A stretch of DNA of 14,410 nt, taken from positions 1-14,410 of the forward strand of contig CAXTSL010000081.1 in NCBI GenBank assembly GCA_964246975.1, read 5' to 3'. Positions 1 through 5,745 of this stretch are shown here, piece by piece. The first letter of the stretch is position 1. Each line of letters begins with the position of its first letter. Under the pieces are notes generated by a model, which ran no database searches, was not told the DNA's origin, and saw only the letters and a list, made by a program, of their open reading frames with translations. Made by a program: the position numbers and the translations under genes. The stretch is from Glacieibacterium sp964246975. GTDB lineage: Bacteria; Pseudomonadota; Alphaproteobacteria; Sphingomonadales; Sphingomonadaceae.

Positions 1-435
1 GATCGACAGGACGATCTCGTCACCCTCGTCGAGCACGCCGCCCCCGGCGGCACCAGCCGCCAGGTCTGGCGCTCGGTCGCCGACGACCGCTCGACCGCGA
101 GCGTCGCGGGGCGCGTCGCGGTGGCGCGCGATGCCCAGAAAACCGACGCCGAGCAATCGGTCAAGGCGCTGCTACTGGCACGCACCGCGACCGCCAATGC
201 CAAGCCCGAACTCGAAATCTTCGCCGACGACGTTAAGTGCGCGCACGGCGCGAGCGTCGGCGAGCTGAACCGCGATGCGCTGTTCTATCTGCAGAGCCGG
301 GGGGTCGATCCGGCGGGGGCGAAGGCGCTGCTGACGCGGGCGTTTTTGGGCGACGCGCTCGACCGGATCGGCGACGAGGTCGTGCGCGAGGCGGTGACGG
401 CGGATGCGGTGGCGTGGCTGGAGGGGGCAAGATGA
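1..435 (+). CDS. sufD: SufD, Fe-S cluster assembly scaffold subunit, C-terminal part (5' end outside window)
   Basis: The frame is open from base 1 and ends at TGA 433-435, giving about 144 residues of the C-terminal third of SufD. SufD works with SufB and the ATPase SufC as the cytoplasmic SufBCD scaffold on which Fe-S clusters are built. The sequence holds the family signature NAKPELEIFADDVKCAHGAS, followed by the helical tail with ALFYLQSRG and AKALLTRAFLGD. The Cys-Ala-His-Gly stretch is the conserved C-terminal core of the SufB/SufD family. The start lies left of the window, so the missing N-terminal two thirds cannot be judged. The stop overlaps the sufS start (ATGA at 432-435), and sufS, sufT and sufA follow directly, so this is the middle of a suf operon. 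SufB shares the fold, but the position before sufS and the motif wording favour SufD. Confidence 0.93.
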   Translation, partial: DRQDDLVTLVEHAAPGGTSRQVWRSVADDRSTASVAGRVAVARDAQKTDAEQSVKALLLARTATANAKPELEIFADDVKCAHGASVGELNRDALFYLQSRGVDPAGAKALLTRAFLGDALDRIGDEVVREAVTADAVAWLEGAR

Positions 436-1739
436 GCTTGCACGCGCCCCCTCCGTCGGCTTCGCCGCTACCTCCCCCTGAAGAGGGGGAGGACCTCGCT
501 CCTCCCCCTTTCGAGGGGGAGGTGGTGCGCCCTTGCGCGACGGCGGGGGCGCTCGCCTCGCACCGCGCCGACTTCCCCGGCCTTGCCAATGGCTGGGCGT
601 ACCTCGACTCCGCCGCGACCGCGCAGAAGCCGCAGGTCGTCATCGATGCGATCGCCAAGGGCTATGGCCCCGACTATGCCACCGTCCATCGCGGCGTGTA
701 CGCGCGCTCGGCAACGATGACCGAACGCTTCGAGGCGGCGCGCGCGATGGTTGCGACCTTCATCAATGCGCGCGACGCCGCCGAAATCATCTTCGTGCGC
801 GGCGCGACCGAGGCGATCAACCTCGTCGCGCAGTCGTGGGGGAGCAGCCTCAAGCCCGGCGACCGCGTGCTGATTTCGGCGCTCGAACACCACAGCAATA
901 TCGTGCCGTGGCAACTCCTGCGCGAGCGGACGGGGATCGAGATCGACGTCGCGCTGCTGACGCCCGATCACCGCATCGACGAGGCGGCGCTGGTCGCGAT
1001 GCTCACCCCGCGCACGAAGCTGGTCGCCGTCGCGCATGTCTCGAACGTGCTCGGCAGCATCGCCGACATCGTAACCCTCGCCGAGGCGGCGCACGCGGTC
1101 GGGGCGAAGCTGCTCGTCGATGGTTGCCAGGCAGCGCCGCGCCTCGGCGTCGACGTGCACGCACTGGGGTGCGACTTCTATGTGTTCTCGGGTCACAAGC
1201 TTTACGGCCCGACGGGTATCGGCGTGCTGTGGGCGCGGGCGGACATCCTCGACGCGATGCCGCCGTGGCAGGGCGGCGGCGCGATGATCGAGACGGTGAC
1301 CTTCGAACGCAGCACCTACGCCCCCGCGCCGCAGCGCTTCGAGGCGGGAACGCCGCATATCGTCGGCGCGATCGGGCTGGCGGCGGCAATCGACTATGTC
1401 AACGCCATCGGCCTCCCCGCCATCGACGCGCACGAGCGCACCCTCGCTCGCCTCGCCCGCGAAGGCCTGCGCCACATCAATTCGGTCCGACTGTTCGGCC
1501 CCGAAGACTCGGCGGGTATTGTGTCGTTCGCCTATGACGGGGTGCATCCGCACGACATCGGCACTATCTTGGACGAGGGCGGCGTCGCGATCCGCGCCGG
1601 GCACCATTGCGCGCAGCCGCTGATGGGATTGCTCGGGGTGCCCGCGACGGCGCGCGCGAGCTTTGCGGTTTATAACGATGCGAGCGATGTCGACCGGCTG
1701 CTCGACGGGATGAAGCGTGTGACGAGGATATTCGGATGA
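432..1739 (+). CDS. sufS: SufS, PLP-dependent cysteine desulfurase
   Basis: This is a class V aminotransferase-fold enzyme that takes sulfur from L-cysteine as a persulfide for Fe-S cluster assembly, leaving alanine. It has 435 residues, somewhat longer than the usual ~405. The PLP lysine is Lys256 in SGHKLYGPTG, and the persulfide-forming cysteine is Cys393 in RAGHHCAQPL. The substrate and cofactor motif SALEHHSNIVPW and the DGCQAAPR strand are also present. ATG 432 was chosen because it overlaps the sufD stop as ATGA and has a strong GGAGGGGG ribosome site seven or so bases upstream. The extra length comes from residues 6-32, a Pro/Glu/Gly-rich segment encoded by two palindromic repeats (471-522). 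The conserved fold begins near residue 45 (ADFPGLANG). In-frame GTG codons at 522 and 525, just after the repeat, are an alternative start. Overlap with sufT suggests translational coupling. Confidence 0.96.
   Translation: MSLHAPPPSASPLPPPEEGEDLAPPPFEGEVVRPCATAGALASHRADFPGLANGWAYLDSAATAQKPQVVIDAIAKGYGPDYATVHRGVYARSATMTERFEAARAMVATFINARDAAEIIFVRGATEAINLVAQSWGSSLKPGDRVLISALEHHSNIVPWQLLRERTGIEIDVALLTPDHRIDEAALVAMLTPRTKLVAVAHVSNVLGSIADIVTLAEAAHAVGAKLLVDGCQAAPRLGVDVHALGCDFYVFSGHKLYGPTGIGVLWARADILDAMPPWQGGGAMIETVTFERSTYAPAPQRFEAGTPHIVGAIGLAAAIDYVNAIGLPAIDAHERTLARLAREGLRHINSVRLFGPEDSAGIVSFAYDGVHPHDIGTILDEGGVAIRAGHHCAQPLMGLLGVPATARASFAVYNDASDVDRLLDGMKRVTRIFG
471..522. repeat. Tandem pair of 22-base perfect palindromes translated in frame inside sufS
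   Basis: Two inverted repeats sit 30 bases apart: 471-479 pairs with 484-492 (loop GAAG), and 501-509 pairs with 514-522 (loop TTCG). Both use the arm CCTCCCCCT/AGGGGGAGG, nine perfect pairs each. The 30-base period is a multiple of three, so each unit is read in the same frame, giving PPPEEGE and PPPFEGE. GC-rich palindromes of this kind are, to my knowledge, dispersed in sphingomonad and related genomes, usually between genes. Here they appear to have entered at the sufD-sufS junction and been kept as coding sequence. In the mRNA they would form two hairpins 40-90 bases downstream of the sufS start. Confidence 0.85.
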
Positions 1740-2176
1740 GTTCGTTCACCACCGAAGAAGTTGCGGAAGCTCCAGCGGTGGCAAAGGCTCCGCCTGTCGG
1801 CAGCACGCGCCAGCCCGATTACCTCGAAGGCTTCCTGAGCACGCCCCCCGCCACCCTCTCCACCGAAGCCCCCGGCGGCGAACTCTACGACAGCGTCATC
1901 GAAGCGTTGCGCGGCATCTTCGACCCCGAAATCCCCGTCAACATCTACGATCTCGGCCTGATCTACGGTGTCGAGATCGACGAGGGCCATGCCGTCGTCC
2001 AGATGACGCTGACCACGCCGCACTGCCCCGTCGCCGAGACAATGCCCGGCGAAGTCGAGATGCGCGTCATGGGCGTCCCCGGCATCGCCACCGCCGAGGT
2101 CAACCTCGTCTGGGACCCGGCGTGGGACCCCGGCAAGATGAGCGACGAGGCCAAGCTCGAACTGGGGATGCTGTGA
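1736..2176 (+). CDS. sufT: SufT-like DUF59/MIP18 family Fe-S assembly protein
   Basis: This 146-residue protein carries a MIP18 (DUF59) domain in residues ~48-140. Residues 1-45 are a low-complexity Ala/Pro-rich extension likely to be disordered. Family hallmarks are the FDPEIPVNIYDLGLIY stretch (residues 62-77) and TLTTPHCP, with Cys97 the conserved cysteine. Members associated with SUF operons are called SufT or the SUF-associated DUF59 protein. They help mature Fe-S proteins and are thought to act at the transfer stage; the exact chemistry is not settled. The start ATG overlaps the sufS stop as ATGA (1736-1739), and the stop TGA overlaps the sufA start. The gene therefore lies inside the suf operon between the desulfurase and the carrier, which fits that role. 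A PaaD-type protein has the same fold, but the genomic context argues against it. Confidence 0.92.
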   Translation: MSSFTTEEVAEAPAVAKAPPVGSTRQPDYLEGFLSTPPATLSTEAPGGELYDSVIEALRGIFDPEIPVNIYDLGLIYGVEIDEGHAVVQMTLTTPHCPVAETMPGEVEMRVMGVPGIATAEVNLVWDPAWDPGKMSDEAKLELGML

Positions 2177-2553
2177 TGGAGGTGCAGATCGCCCCCGCTG
2201 CACCGCGCGCTCGCCGCGAGCGGCCTGCGCCCATTGTCGTAACGGCGAACGCCACCGCGCGCATCGCCGACCTGATGGCCAAGGCCCCCGAGGGTACGGC
2301 GGGTGTGCGCCTGACAACTCCCAAGCGTGGCTGCTCGGGCCTCGCTTACGACCTGTCGTACGTCGCGGCCCCCAAGGCAGGTGACGAGGCGGTGCCGACG
2401 GGCGGCGGCACATTGTTCGTCGACGGCGGTTCGCTGATGTATTTGATCGGCAGCGTCATGGATTGGCGCGAGGACGATTTCACCGCCGCCTTCGTGTTCG
2501 AGAACCCCAATGCCAAGGGGAGCTGCGGATGCGGGGAAAGCTTCACCGTCTAG
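2176..2553 (+). CDS. sufA: SufA, A-type Fe-S carrier protein (HesB/IscA family)
   Basis: This 125-residue A-type carrier accepts a cluster from the SufBCD scaffold and hands it to apo-proteins in the cytoplasm. The three family cysteines are all present: Cys53 in KRGCSGLAY, and Cys117 and Cys119 in the C-terminal GSCGCGESF. Residues 1-20 form an Arg/Pro-rich N-terminal extension before the fold starts at IVVTANAT. ATG 2176 was chosen because it shares one base with the sufT stop (TGATG). The longer open frame upstream runs inside sufT and does not match the family. Its last 25 bases overlap the start of the next gene. IscA or ErpA share the motifs, but the position at the end of a suf operon favours SufA. 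Confidence 0.94.
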   Translation: MEVQIAPAAPRARRERPAPIVVTANATARIADLMAKAPEGTAGVRLTTPKRGCSGLAYDLSYVAAPKAGDEAVPTGGGTLFVDGGSLMYLIGSVMDWREDDFTAAFVFENPNAKGSCGCGESFTV

Positions 2554-2801
2554 GCGTCGGATTGCTGATGCTGCCGCTCGGCGGTTGTATCTCGACCGTC
2601 GCGACGATCGTCACCGCGCCGGTCAAGCTTGTCGGCGCGGCGGTCGATGTGACCGTCGATACGCTGACCACGTCGCGCGACGAAGCCGACCGCAACCGCG
2701 GGCGCAAGGCGCGCAAGCAGGAAGAACGCGACATGAAGGCCGCGAAGCAGCGCCATGAGGCGGAAGCCGAGGCGGCGCGGGAGGCACGGCGACGGCGCTG
2801 A
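2529..2801 (+). CDS. Small predicted lipoprotein overlapping the end of sufA
   Basis: This 90-residue protein starts with MRGKLHRLGVGLLMLPLGGC, a short lipoprotein signal peptide with Cys20 as the likely lipidated residue (lipobox LGGC). The rest has two parts: a hydrophobic amphipathic stretch rich in Val/Thr/Ala (residues 21-48), then a highly charged helix (residues 50-90) of Arg, Lys, Glu and Ala ending in a run of arginines. The stretch SRDEADRNRGRKARKQEER resembles small alphaproteobacterial lipoproteins of unknown function; I cannot name the family with certainty. ATG 2529 lies within sufA, 25 bases before its stop in another frame, so translation is likely coupled to sufA. No link to Fe-S chemistry is visible in the protein itself: it has no cysteine besides the lipobox. 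An alternative view is that it only rides on the operon promoter. Confidence 0.75.
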   Translation: MRGKLHRLGVGLLMLPLGGCISTVATIVTAPVKLVGAAVDVTVDTLTTSRDEADRNRGRKARKQEERDMKAAKQRHEAEAEAAREARRRR

Positions 2802-2837
2802 TCGGCGCATCAGATTGTCAGGTGAAACCCAAGAAAA

Positions 2838-2867
2838 TGGGCCGACGGCCTCGCGACCGCCGGCCCA
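2838..2867. terminator. Hairpin downstream of the suf operon (first of two)
   Basis: An 11-base stem with one mismatch: 2838-2848 pairs with 2857-2867, with an 8-base loop. It lies 37 bases after the last gene of the suf operon. There is no clear T run after it, so intrinsic termination is inferred only from its position between convergent genes. Confidence 0.45.
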
Positions 2868-2877
2868 GGAAAACCTC

Positions 2878-2914
2878 AGGTTCCCGGCCAGGGGGGGAGG
2901 GAGGCCGGGAACCT
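2878..2914. terminator. Perfect 12-bp hairpin between convergent suf and lysR units
   Basis: AGGTTCCCGGCC (2878-2889) pairs perfectly with GGCCGGGAACCT (2903-2914) around a 13-base G-rich loop. It sits between the end of the suf operon and the end of the lysR gene on the opposite strand. It could stop or stabilise transcripts from either side. It lacks a T tract. The rest of the gap 2802-3029 is GC-rich and shows no gene I can support. Confidence 0.55.
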
Positions 2915-3029
2915 CGCCCGGGGACCGCAGGGAGGGCGGTGGCCGGGGGGTCCGCCGCGCGCGGCGCGGCAACACCCTCCATATGCGCGAACCGCCTCGG
3001 TGCGAGCAGTGGTTTATGCTGCAGTGCAG

Positions 3030-3950
3030 CTATGCAGCCGGTGCATAGTCCGGCAGGTCGAGTGCATCGAGCGTCATCCGCTCGACGAGAAAATCGCGCA
3101 GCGCGGTGACACGCACCGACTTTTTCAACTCGCTCGGATACACGAAGAAGGTCCGGAACGTCGCGCCCTCCAGTTCGGGCAGGACGACCTGCACGCCGGT
3201 CGAGAAGCGGATCAGATAGCTCGGCAACGCAGCGATCCCGGCCCCTGCCTCGACCGCCTGCAGGACGCCGAAGCTGTTGTTGAGCGTCAGCGCCGGGGTG
3301 CGCGGGCTGCCGATGTGCCCGAGTTCGAGCGCCCAGTTGATGCCCTTGAGCGCGTCGGGCGCGGCCGCCCCATAGGCGAGCAAGCGGTGGTTATCGAGGT
3401 CGGCGACCGATTTCGGTTCACCGTGCGCGGCAAGATAGGCGGGCGACGCGCACAGCCGATGGCGGATCGGCACCAGCGCCTTCTGGATCAGCTCGCCTTG
3501 ATACGGCGCATGGAAACGTATCGCGCAATCGGCTTCGCGCTTGGCCAGATCGACGTCGCTGTCGGTGAGGATCATCGTGACGTTGATGTCGGGATAGCGG
3601 TCGAGAAAGGCCCCCATCTGCCGCGCCAGCCACGTCGAGCCGAAGCTGACGGTCGTCGTCAGGCGCAATTCGCCCGATGGTTTGGCGCGCGAGGTGTCGA
3701 TGCTGGCGCGCGCGCGTTCGAGCGTTTCGCCCATGTCGTGGGTCGCGGCGTGGAGCTGCTCGCCCTCGTGCGTCATCGCGAGGCCGCGCGCGTGGCGATG
3801 GAAGAGCTTCGCGCCGACGCTGTCCTCGAGCGCCTGGATCTGGCGGCTGAGCGCGGGTTGGCTCATGTGCAGCCGCCGCGCCGCCTCGGTGAAGCTGCCC
3901 GCGTCGGCGACGCAGTCGAACAGGCGGAGCTTTTCCCAGTCGAGGTTCAT
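3030..3950 (-). CDS. LysR-type transcriptional regulator downstream of trxB
   Basis: This 306-residue LysR-family DNA-binding regulator has the usual length for the family. Residues 1-62 form the winged helix-turn-helix (WEKLRLFDCVADAGSFTEAA, then SQPALSRQIQALED). Residues ~92-295 form the periplasmic-binding-protein-like effector domain, beginning GELRLTTTVSFG. The HRHARGL wording after the HTH is typical, as I recall, of a LysR gene that often accompanies trxB in alphaproteobacteria. ATG 3950 was chosen because homology starts there. The upstream open frame is only repeat DNA. The likely ribosome site AGGGAG (3961-3966) lies 10 bases upstream of the start and falls at the edge of that repeat. 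The gene follows trxB on the same strand after 133 bases. The effector and targets are unknown; control of trxB or redox genes is only a guess. Stop TAG at 3030-3032. Confidence 0.93.
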   Translation of the reverse strand: MNLDWEKLRLFDCVADAGSFTEAARRLHMSQPALSRQIQALEDSVGAKLFHRHARGLAMTHEGEQLHAATHDMGETLERARASIDTSRAKPSGELRLTTTVSFGSTWLARQMGAFLDRYPDINVTMILTDSDVDLAKREADCAIRFHAPYQGELIQKALVPIRHRLCASPAYLAAHGEPKSVADLDNHRLLAYGAAAPDALKGINWALELGHIGSPRTPALTLNNSFGVLQAVEAGAGIAALPSYLIRFSTGVQVVLPELEGATFRTFFVYPSELKKSVRVTALRDFLVERMTLDALDLPDYAPAA

Positions 3951-3960
3951 TCTTTTTGCT

Positions 3961-4074
3961 CTCCCTCCCCTCCGGGGAGGGGTTGGGGGGCGGGAACAAG
4001 GCCGCAGGCGAGAACCGTCTGCACCTCGGGGCATCATTCCCACCCCCCCGCCCCCTCCCCTCAAGGGAAGGGGG
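3961..4074. repeat. Inverted pair of GC-rich dispersed repeat elements between trxB and lysR
   Basis: The gap between trxB and lysR holds two related C/G-rich elements facing each other. The left one (3967-3982) is a palindrome with arms CCCCTCC/GGAGGGG. The right one (4051-4074) is a palindrome with arms CCCCCTCCC and GGGAAGGGGG, carrying one bulged A. The flanks 3974-3996 and 4037-4062 are imperfect reverse complements of each other, so the whole block can fold into one long cruciform around a ~40-base centre. The elements resemble those in sufS in style, but the arms are not identical. I see no promoter I can defend in this gap, so lysR may be read through from trxB. Confidence 0.75.
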
Positions 4075-4083
4075 AGTCGTCGC

Positions 4084-5049
4084 TTACGCCGCCTCGCGTT
4101 CCGCCTCGACCTGACAATGCGCCAGAAACCGCTCGGCCTCGAGTGCCGCCATGCAGCCCATGCCCGCCGCCGTCACCGCCTGGCGGTACACCTTGTCCTT
4201 GACGTCGCCCGCCGCGAACACCCCCGACACCGATGTTGCGGTCGAGTCGGGCGCAGTCAGCAGATAGCCCTCATCGTCCATGTCGAGCTGGCCTGCGAAT
4301 AATTCGGTCGCGGGGACGTGGCCGATCGCCACGAACAGCCCGTCGATGGCTATATCGCGGCTGCTGCCGTGCCGCGTGTCGAGGACGGTGACGCCGGTGA
4401 CCCCCGGCGGCGATGCAGTGCCCGTGACCTCGGCGACCTCGGCATTCCAGACCATCTCGATCTTGGCGTTGGCGAACAGCCGCGCCTGATTGGTCTTGTC
4501 GGCGCGCAGCTCGCTCCGGCGATGGATCAGATACACCTTGGCAGCGAAATTGGTCAGGAACAGCGCCTCCTCGACCGCCGTGTTGCCGCCGCCGACGACC
4601 GCCACCGTCTTGCCGCGGAAGAAGAAGCCGTCGCAGGTCGCGCACGCCGAGACGCCGAAGCCGCGGTAGCGCGTCTCCGACGGCAGACCGAGCCAGCGCG
4701 CCTGAGCCCCCGTCGCGACGACGACCGTGTCGGCGGTCCAGCGCGCGCCCGAATCGCAGGTCAGGCGGAACGGTTGTGCCGACAGGTCGACTTCGACGAC
4801 GATATCGTCGATCAGACGCGTGCCGACGTGCACCGCCTGCGCCTCCATGCGGACCATCAGGTCGGGTCCCATGACGCTGGTGTCGCCGGGCCAGTTCTCG
4901 ACATCGGTGGTGATCGTTAGCTGGCCGCCGGGTTGCAGCCCGCGGATCAGGACGGGTTCGAGCGCGGCGCGCGCGGCGTAGATCGCGGCGGTGTAGCCGG
5001 CGGGGCCCGAACCGACGATGAGTGTCCGGGCGTGGTTGGTCTGCGGCAA
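4084..5049 (-). CDS. trxB: TrxB, thioredoxin-disulfide reductase
   Basis: This 321-residue flavoenzyme passes electrons from NADPH through FAD and a redox disulfide to thioredoxin in the cytoplasm; the length is normal for the family. The FAD-binding motif is GSGPAG (residues 13-18), the redox-active pair is Cys136/Cys139 in ACATCDGFF, the NADPH-binding motif is GGGNTA (153-158) followed by HRRSELRA, and the second FAD motif is GVFAAGDV near residue 280. The start is TTG 5049. An in-frame TAG (5068-5070) lies seven codons upstream with no ATG or GTG between, and homology begins within ten residues. A good ribosome site GAGGAG lies seven bases upstream. The gene diverges from an lrp-type gene and precedes a lysR gene on the same strand. 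Alkyl hydroperoxide reductase AhpF shares this core, but lacks support here because its N-terminal thioredoxin-fold domain is absent. Confidence 0.97.
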   Translation of the reverse strand: MPQTNHARTLIVGSGPAGYTAAIYAARAALEPVLIRGLQPGGQLTITTDVENWPGDTSVMGPDLMVRMEAQAVHVGTRLIDDIVVEVDLSAQPFRLTCDSGARWTADTVVVATGAQARWLGLPSETRYRGFGVSACATCDGFFFRGKTVAVVGGGNTAVEEALFLTNFAAKVYLIHRRSELRADKTNQARLFANAKIEMVWNAEVAEVTGTASPPGVTGVTVLDTRHGSSRDIAIDGLFVAIGHVPATELFAGQLDMDDEGYLLTAPDSTATSVSGVFAAGDVKDKVYRQAVTAAGMGCMAALEAERFLAHCQVEAEREAA

Positions 5050-5056
5050 AGCGACT

Positions 5057-5062
5057 CTCCTC
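5057..5062 (-). promoter_or_regulatory. Ribosome binding site that fixes the TTG start of trxB
   Basis: GAGGAG on the - strand, seven bases before TTG 5049. Together with the in-frame stop at 5068-5070 it leaves TTG as the only reasonable start. Confidence 0.8.
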
Positions 5063-5098
5063 GGTCCCTATCTAGGATGCGCCGCGCCGTCTTGCCAG

Positions 5099-5120
5099 CG
5101 ACGGAACCCAACGACGGAAC
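5099..5120. repeat. Direct repeat CGACGGAAC x2 in the trxB-lrp intergenic region
   Basis: CGACGGAAC occurs at 5099-5107 and again at 5112-5120, a 13-base period. The second copy ends one base before the putative -35 region of the lrp promoter. It also lies 50-70 bases upstream of the trxB start on the other strand. It could be an operator for either divergent gene; no bound protein can be named. Confidence 0.45.
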
Positions 5121-5121
5121 A

Positions 5122-5149
5122 TTGCCAACCCCCGCAACATTCCTATAGT
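5122..5149 (+). promoter_or_regulatory. Sigma-70-like promoter for the lrp-type gene
   Basis: The -35 candidate is TTGCCA (5122-5127) and the -10 candidate is TATAGT (5144-5149), with a 16-base spacer. Four or five of six bases in each match the consensus TTGACA and TATAAT. Transcription would begin near 5156, leaving a leader of about 20 bases before ATG 5179. No equally good promoter is visible for trxB on the opposite strand. Confidence 0.55.
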
Positions 5150-5178
5150 CATGCCCGTCGTTACGGTTGGAATTGCCG

Positions 5179-5658
5179 ATGCATCGTTCGCGCCTGATCG
5201 TCGATGCGATCGACCGCGTCATCCTGCGCAACCTGCAGGACGAGGGGCGGATCACCAATGTCGAGCTGGCCGAGCGCGCCGGGCTGACCGCGCCGCCGTG
5301 CCTGCGCCGCGTCCGCGCGCTCGAAGAGGCGGGGGCGATCCGGGGTTATCACGCCAATCTCGACGCCGAGACTTTGGGCTATGCGATCACGGTGTTCGCG
5401 ATGGTCAGCCTAAAGAGCCAGGCCGAGGCCGACCTGCGCGCCTTCGAGGAACACGTCGCCGCCCTGCCCCAGGTCCGTGAGTGCCACATGCTCAACGGCG
5501 AGATCGACTTCATGCTCAAGGTCGTCGCGCACGATTTGCAGGAGTTCCAGCGCTTCCTGACGCGCGAGCTGACCCCCGCCCCCAACGTCGCGAGCGTCAA
5601 GACTTCGCTGACGATCCGGACGAGCAAGGCCCTGCCAGGCGTGCCGGTCGATGCTTGA
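5179..5658 (+). CDS. Lrp/AsnC family transcriptional regulator
   Basis: This 159-residue regulator of the feast/famine family has the usual length. Residues ~8-60 form the helix-turn-helix (DAIDRVILRNLQDEGRITNV, then AERAGLTAPPCLRRVRALEE). Residues ~70-145 form the RAM ligand-binding domain, starting at TVFAMVSLKSQ and ending VASVKTSLTI. Such proteins assemble as dimers or octamers and usually sense amino acids; the ligand here is unknown. ATG 5179 was chosen because homology starts there; TTG 5167 and TTG 5173 in frame are possible earlier starts, with a weak GGA before the ATG. The gene diverges from trxB and faces the TonB receptor. As I recall, an lrp-trxB-lysR neighbourhood recurs in alphaproteobacteria, so this is probably the conserved trxB-linked Lrp. 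Autoregulation through the shared intergenic region is plausible but unproven. Confidence 0.93.
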   Translation: MHRSRLIVDAIDRVILRNLQDEGRITNVELAERAGLTAPPCLRRVRALEEAGAIRGYHANLDAETLGYAITVFAMVSLKSQAEADLRAFEEHVAALPQVRECHMLNGEIDFMLKVVAHDLQEFQRFLTRELTPAPNVASVKTSLTIRTSKALPGVPVDA

Positions 5659-5660
5659 TG

Positions 5661-5732
5661 CGTCATCCCGGCGAACGCCGGGACCCATCTCCCGAACATA
5701 GGTGATGGGTCCCGGCGTTCGCCGGGATGACG
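5661..5732. repeat. REP-like long inverted repeat between converging lrp and TonB receptor genes
   Basis: Bases 5661-5689 and 5704-5732 are perfect reverse complements (29 pairs) around a 14-base loop. Each arm contains its own smaller palindrome, CCCGGCGAACGCCGGG, so alternative folds are possible. The motif GTCATCCCGGCGAACGCCGG is, to my knowledge, one of the commonest dispersed repeats in alphaproteobacterial and some other proteobacterial genomes. It begins three bases after the lrp stop and ends 13 bases before the receptor stop on the opposite strand, so it may act as a bidirectional terminator or 3' mRNA stabiliser. It has no T tract. Confidence 0.85.
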
Positions 5733-5745
5733 ATCCTCGCTCGTC

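Noticed and set aside
471..522. Regularly spaced repeats resembling a tiny CRISPR array
   Set aside because: There are only two units, each a self-complete hairpin of 22 bases with an 8-base gap, lying in a gene and with no cas genes nearby.
468..1607. A 379-codon open frame on the - strand opposite sufS
   Set aside because: The translation is Arg/Asp/Ala-rich with no recognisable domain, and it lies wholly over sufS, whose active-site residues are intact.
2802..3029. A small gene in the suf-lysR gap
   Set aside because: Open frames here run through both hairpins, have Arg/Gly/Pro-rich products and lack ribosome sites.
3000..4202. A 400-codon open frame on the + strand over lysR
   Set aside because: It covers the complete LysR gene in antisense and runs through the repeat block. 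No ribosome site or homology supports it.
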